Shown piece by piece: positions 6,546-9,418 of a stretch of 9,418 nucleotides of DNA. The notes under the pieces are model-generated. The model did no database searches and had not been told where the DNA came from. It saw only the letters and a program-made list of their open reading frames with translations. The position numbers and the translations under genes were made by a program. Numbering within the stretch: the stretch's first letter is position 1; each line of letters opens with the position of its first letter. Where the stretch lies: positions 1 to 9,418 of the forward strand of contig JAJZGH010000200.1 of NCBI GenBank assembly GCA_021798635.1. The letters run 5' to 3'. Origin of the DNA: Planctomycetota bacterium (GTDB taxonomy: Bacteria; Planctomycetota; Phycisphaerae; WQYP01).

Positions 6546-6760
6546 TTCAAATGTTCCTCAAGCTTCTCAATACATCCGGATTCTATCGGGGTAGCCGCGG
6601 AAAGGGGGGTAAAATACACCCTGCCTCAACGCCGCCATTACCCGCTGGGCCAGAATAGCCGAAATTATCAGATTCGTTAAGAGATGGTGCGGCCAAAAAG
6701 AAAAAAATGTCCCGAATTGGATCGGCGTGACATAATACTATTAGGAACGGAGTTTTTCGG
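6546..6760. other. Divergent intergenic region pyc / sigma factor
   Basis: This 215-bp gap carries the pyc leader and candidate promoter on the left. On the right is a purine run of almost only A (6695-6707) followed by CATAATACTAT (6731-6741), the most -10-like sequence ahead of the sigma gene. No convincing -35 stands at the right distance; TTGGAT (6717-6722) is too close. The A-tract may act as an upstream-element-like bend. GGAG (6749-6752) is the sigma gene's ribosome binding site. Confidence 0.4.
6652..6680 (-). promoter_or_regulatory. Candidate promoter of pyc
   Basis: Minus-strand TTAACG (6675-6680) is followed after exactly 17 nt by TATTCT (6652-6657), each matching sigma70 consensus at 4 of 6 positions. 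Transcription would start near 6645, giving a leader of about 100 nt. The -35-like hexamer lies in the 11-nt word CTTAACGAATC, also found in the E2 candidate promoter with the same 17-nt spacing. Confidence 0.4.
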
Positions 6761-9394
6761 ATGAATGATGACCGCGCTACGCCAGAGTCGCAGGCCGATG
6801 GATGCGGTGGGGAACTGCCGTTGTTGGTTCGGCAGCATCTGGATTGGGTTTATTCGTTGTGTCGGCGGTCCGTGCGTGATGCGGCGATGGCTGAGGACGT
6901 CACGCAAACGGTATTCATGGTTTTGATAAAAAAAGCGAAGCATTTGCCGCAGGGGGTTAATATGCCGGGCTGGTTGTTTAAGACCGCGCGTTACTGCTGC
7001 CGCAGTGCGCTGCGTGATGCGCAGACGCGGCGGCGACATGAATTTACAGCGGGCAGCCGACGGGCTGAATCAGTGCTGGAGGCACCAACGCCGGAAGAGG
7101 ACCTCCAAGAGGAACTTCTGCCGCTGCTGGACGAACACCTTGCAGCTCTGGGCGAGGCGGATCGAGCCGCAGTGCTGCTGCGCTATTACCAGCGGTGCAG
7201 TTTCGCCGAAGTCGGTATGCAATTGGGCCTCAGTGAAGAAGCAGCAAAAAAACGGGTGCAGCGTGCGGTGGAAAAGCTGCGTGCACGCATGACAGCGAAA
7301 GGCGTGGCTCTGAGTGATGGCGCTCTGGCAGCCATGCTGACTGAAAAACTCGTGCAACCCGCGCCTGCGAAACTGGCGGCAGCGGTGCTGGCACATGCGG
7401 CCCACGGGACCGCGGCAACAGCCCTGTCCGCAGGGCAGGAAAAACTTGTAGCAAAACTGGCGATGAAAACAGCCAGCGGCAGCAAAGTTGCGATTGGAGC
7501 CGCGGGAGTTGTGTTGGCGGTGGGGCTGGTCGCCACGGGCGTGGCTGCGGTGCTGGCAAATCACAAGCGATCCGCGCCCCTGCCGCCAAGGGTTGCAGCG
7601 ATTCCCGCGCCCCGGCTGGCCGCTCCGATGCTCGCCGCTACTGCAAAACCGCCCATGTTAACGCAAGCTCAATGGGGGGCGGTGTTTCAGGCGTATGCTC
7701 GCAAAATTCGGGCGATAAGTATGAGAGCGACGTTCGTGACGCGCAATTATACCAGCCGGAGGTGGATACGTAATTTCCGGGCGGCTATAAAGAAAGGCGA
7801 CCTGAAGCATTGGCGGCAATCAATGCTGGGGATCGCGGCCGGCTGGCACACCCGAACCGAGGCGGTAAATTTAAAGTGGGATGTGCCGGGCAGGCTGGTC
7901 AAATACCAGACAGTCGGAGATGCTAATTTTATTTTTCACAATGCCAGCGGCAAGGCTGAATTAGGCCGCGCGATGGATGCGAATGAATGGGTCATCGGGC
8001 GACACCGCGTGTGGCAAGCCGATCCGGAGCTCGAGCAAAACGGCAAAGTGTTGAGTTCCCAGTGGAGCACGACTCTGTACCGCCGCAGCGACACGCCACG
8101 ATCCCGTTTTGACTGGATGGCTGCCTGGGGGGAGGAACTTCCCGAATGGAAAATGCCCTTAGCAAACCAGAAGATGCGAAGACTGGAACACGCCTGGGTG
8201 CCCTTGGTGGTGCGATATACCAACGGGGAGCTTAATCCGCTCCAAGCCGGCCCCTTTGGCTACCGCCTGATTCGCCAGGGCCTCGACCGATCCACAAGCC
8301 ACGTCGAACTAACTTATCTGATCCTACGCAAGCGGAAACCATTGGGCGTCACTTTTTACGGAAAACCAACGGACGCATTATGGGAGATACGGGACGAAGT
8401 CGGGCTTGTGGGGGGCTTACGGATATACCGGGAAAGCCTTTTCGAGGAGAGACCGGGAGTGCGAAAGCGAAGTTGGCAAGCGGATTTCAGCCGTTTCAAA
8501 AGAACTGGGGGTGTCTGGTTTCCCACGCGGATTCACGAGCGGGATTGGTACCGGATAGCACGGCACGATAGGGTCACTCCCCTGAAAAATCGTCTGCAGA
8601 TAGACTGCCACATCGCCGTCAGTCGGCTATCTATCACCCACGCCCTTCCGGCGGGAGCGTTCACCTATTTTCCGCCTTCCGGAGGGTCCATTACCGATGT
8701 GCCGCGCGGCATCCAGTATTATCCTGATACGCCGGATTTGCCGGAACTTATCAACAAAGCAACCCCCTACGGCTACGTAAAGGGGCTTGCCATGCCGGGA
8801 TCTGTGGTCCATTATTTTTTACCGGGCGTGACGCACCGGCCCAGCGCCGCTTTTACAATTAAAAATACCGTCGGCAAACTCGCGGATTTTCAGCTGCGTC
8901 CACAGGGAAATGCAGTGGCTGTCTCTCCACCAGCTTTCACGCTTCTCCCCGGCGGATCGCAGCAGATTCATATCACCATGAAGAAACCACCCGGCGACCG
9001 GCCGTATTGCTTTTATCTATCGCTTACGGGCCGCCGCGCTCCCCCGGCGCAGCGCAGGCTGTCCACCACCGTGCCGGTTTTCTTCCTACCTTCGCCAGCG
9101 CTGGGAGCCAAACCGGGGAGCATTATTTTGAATCCCCGTAATTTCGTCGGCCGGCAGAGTTATTCCATCACACTGCAATTCCTGCGCCCTCTGGGCGGCA
9201 GTGCCGTGGTGGATATGATCAAACCGGGCAGCCGATCCGTGGCTGTCCCCCACTGGTCGCAGAAAAGTATGAATGTGGTGATCAGGCCCGCTGCGGGTGC
9301 CACAGCGATATTCTCTCACGTTACCGTTCTGTACACGTACAACGGCCACCTGGAGAAAATGCGCATCCCGGTAATTGGGCTGCGGCCCAATTGA
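6761..9394 (+). CDS. Membrane-tethered ECF-type sigma factor with large extracytoplasmic sensor-like region
   Basis: The 877-residue product is about four times a normal ECF sigma factor. Residues about 18-95 are sigma region 2 (AAMAEDVTQTVFMVL, then MPGWLFKTAR). Residues about 118-176 are sigma region 4, with a helix-turn-helix in FAEVGMQLGLSEEAAKKRVQ. A helical, Ala-rich linker (about 178-235) leads to a single hydrophobic helix at about 243-266, preceded by lysines. Residues 267-300 are a Pro/Ala spacer. Residues about 300-690 are predicted outside the cytoplasm, Trp- and Arg-rich, and contain ADFSRFKRTGGVWFPTR (574-590) and then a segment ending in a Gly-x-x-x-x-Asp turn (GGSITD), a pattern I associate with LolA/RseB-like beta sheets. 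Residues about 695-775 and 784-875 look like two Ig-like domains. GGAG lies 8 nt before the ATG. Sigma and membrane assignments are firm; the outer fold and sensing role are inferred. No anti-sigma gene is in view. Confidence 0.85.
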   Translation: MNDDRATPESQADGCGGELPLLVRQHLDWVYSLCRRSVRDAAMAEDVTQTVFMVLIKKAKHLPQGVNMPGWLFKTARYCCRSALRDAQTRRRHEFTAGSRRAESVLEAPTPEEDLQEELLPLLDEHLAALGEADRAAVLLRYYQRCSFAEVGMQLGLSEEAAKKRVQRAVEKLRARMTAKGVALSDGALAAMLTEKLVQPAPAKLAAAVLAHAAHGTAATALSAGQEKLVAKLAMKTASGSKVAIGAAGVVLAVGLVATGVAAVLANHKRSAPLPPRVAAIPAPRLAAPMLAATAKPPMLTQAQWGAVFQAYARKIRAISMRATFVTRNYTSRRWIRNFRAAIKKGDLKHWRQSMLGIAAGWHTRTEAVNLKWDVPGRLVKYQTVGDANFIFHNASGKAELGRAMDANEWVIGRHRVWQADPELEQNGKVLSSQWSTTLYRRSDTPRSRFDWMAAWGEELPEWKMPLANQKMRRLEHAWVPLVVRYTNGELNPLQAGPFGYRLIRQGLDRSTSHVELTYLILRKRKPLGVTFYGKPTDALWEIRDEVGLVGGLRIYRESLFEERPGVRKRSWQADFSRFKRTGGVWFPTRIHERDWYRIARHDRVTPLKNRLQIDCHIAVSRLSITHALPAGAFTYFPPSGGSITDVPRGIQYYPDTPDLPELINKATPYGYVKGLAMPGSVVHYFLPGVTHRPSAAFTIKNTVGKLADFQLRPQGNAVAVSPPAFTLLPGGSQQIHITMKKPPGDRPYCFYLSLTGRRAPPAQRRLSTTVPVFFLPSPALGAKPGSIILNPRNFVGRQSYSITLQFLRPLGGSAVVDMIKPGSRSVAVPHWSQKSMNVVIRPAAGATAIFSHVTVLYTYNGHLEKMRIPVIGLRPN

Positions 9395-9418
9395 GCAGAG
9401 CTTTGAGAGAGTAGACAG
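9395..9418. other. Window end after the sigma factor gene
   Basis: Only 24 bases follow the stop codon. They contain no recognisable hairpin, ribosome binding site or gene start, so whether a partner gene follows cannot be judged. Confidence 0.5.

Noticed and set aside
6604..6621. GGGTA/CACCC hairpin in the pyc leader
   Set aside because: The stem is only 5 bp with a wobble pair and no conserved surroundings, within chance expectation for GC-rich DNA.
6695..6709. A-rich run (T-rich on the minus strand) as an intrinsic terminator
   Set aside because: No GC-rich hairpin precedes the T-run, and the site lies between two divergent genes where no transcript should end.
7070..7589. Three minus-strand frames of 116-164 codons opposite the sigma gene
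   Set aside because: They are Cys/His/Ala-rich shadows of the Ala-rich linker and membrane helix of the sigma factor, without recognisable domains or ribosome binding sites.
1..9418. CRISPR array, transposon ends, phage genes, tRNA or rRNA genes
   Set aside because: I looked for regularly spaced repeats, transposase motifs and tRNA-like clover-leaf sequences and saw none. All substantial frames are explained by the six main genes.

Overview
The window reads as chromosomal, housekeeping-type DNA from a moderately GC-rich Gram-negative bacterium. The best guess is a planctomycete (possibly Phycisphaerae-like) or another PVC-group member. That guess is inference. It rests mainly on the gene at the right end, an ECF-type sigma factor fused through a membrane helix to a very large extracytoplasmic region, an architecture I associate with planctomycetes and their relatives. 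No mobile element, CRISPR array, tRNA or rRNA was recognised.

Layout from left to right. (1) Positions 1-1269, minus strand: the dihydrolipoyl acetyltransferase (E2) of pyruvate dehydrogenase, cut off at its C-terminus by the window edge. (2) 1384-1932, minus: a short beta-class carbonic anhydrase. Its roughly 150-nt upstream region is packed with inverted repeats and also holds a possible 46-codon leader ORF that stops inside the anhydrase ribosome binding site. (3) 2258-2641, plus: holo-[acyl-carrier-protein] synthase (AcpS), with a good sigma70-like promoter. (4) 2638-2952, minus: L-rhamnose mutarotase (RhaM), convergent with acpS. The two genes share the palindrome TTAA as their stop codons. 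An 18-bp perfect palindrome lies just ahead of the rhaM ribosome binding site. (5) 3105-6545, minus: a complete single-chain pyruvate carboxylase of 1146 residues. (6) 6761-9394, plus and divergent from pyc: the 877-residue membrane-tethered sigma factor.

Pyruvate is the metabolic theme. Pyruvate carboxylase makes oxaloacetate from pyruvate and bicarbonate, carbonic anhydrase interconverts CO2 and bicarbonate, and E2 belongs to the complex that makes acetyl-CoA, which is commonly the activator of pyruvate carboxylase. The upstream regions of the E2 gene and pyc share two 10-11 nt words in swapped order. One of these words contains a possible -35 element in both, so the two genes may be co-regulated. 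AcpS (fatty-acid carrier activation) and RhaM (rhamnose use) are separate functions, and no other rhamnose gene is in view.

The most unusual object is the sigma factor. A cytoplasmic sigma2/sigma4 pair is followed by one transmembrane helix and about 610 outside residues, which look like a LolA/RseB-type sheet domain followed by two Ig-like domains. Sensor and transcription factor may therefore be one polypeptide, with no separate anti-sigma factor in view.
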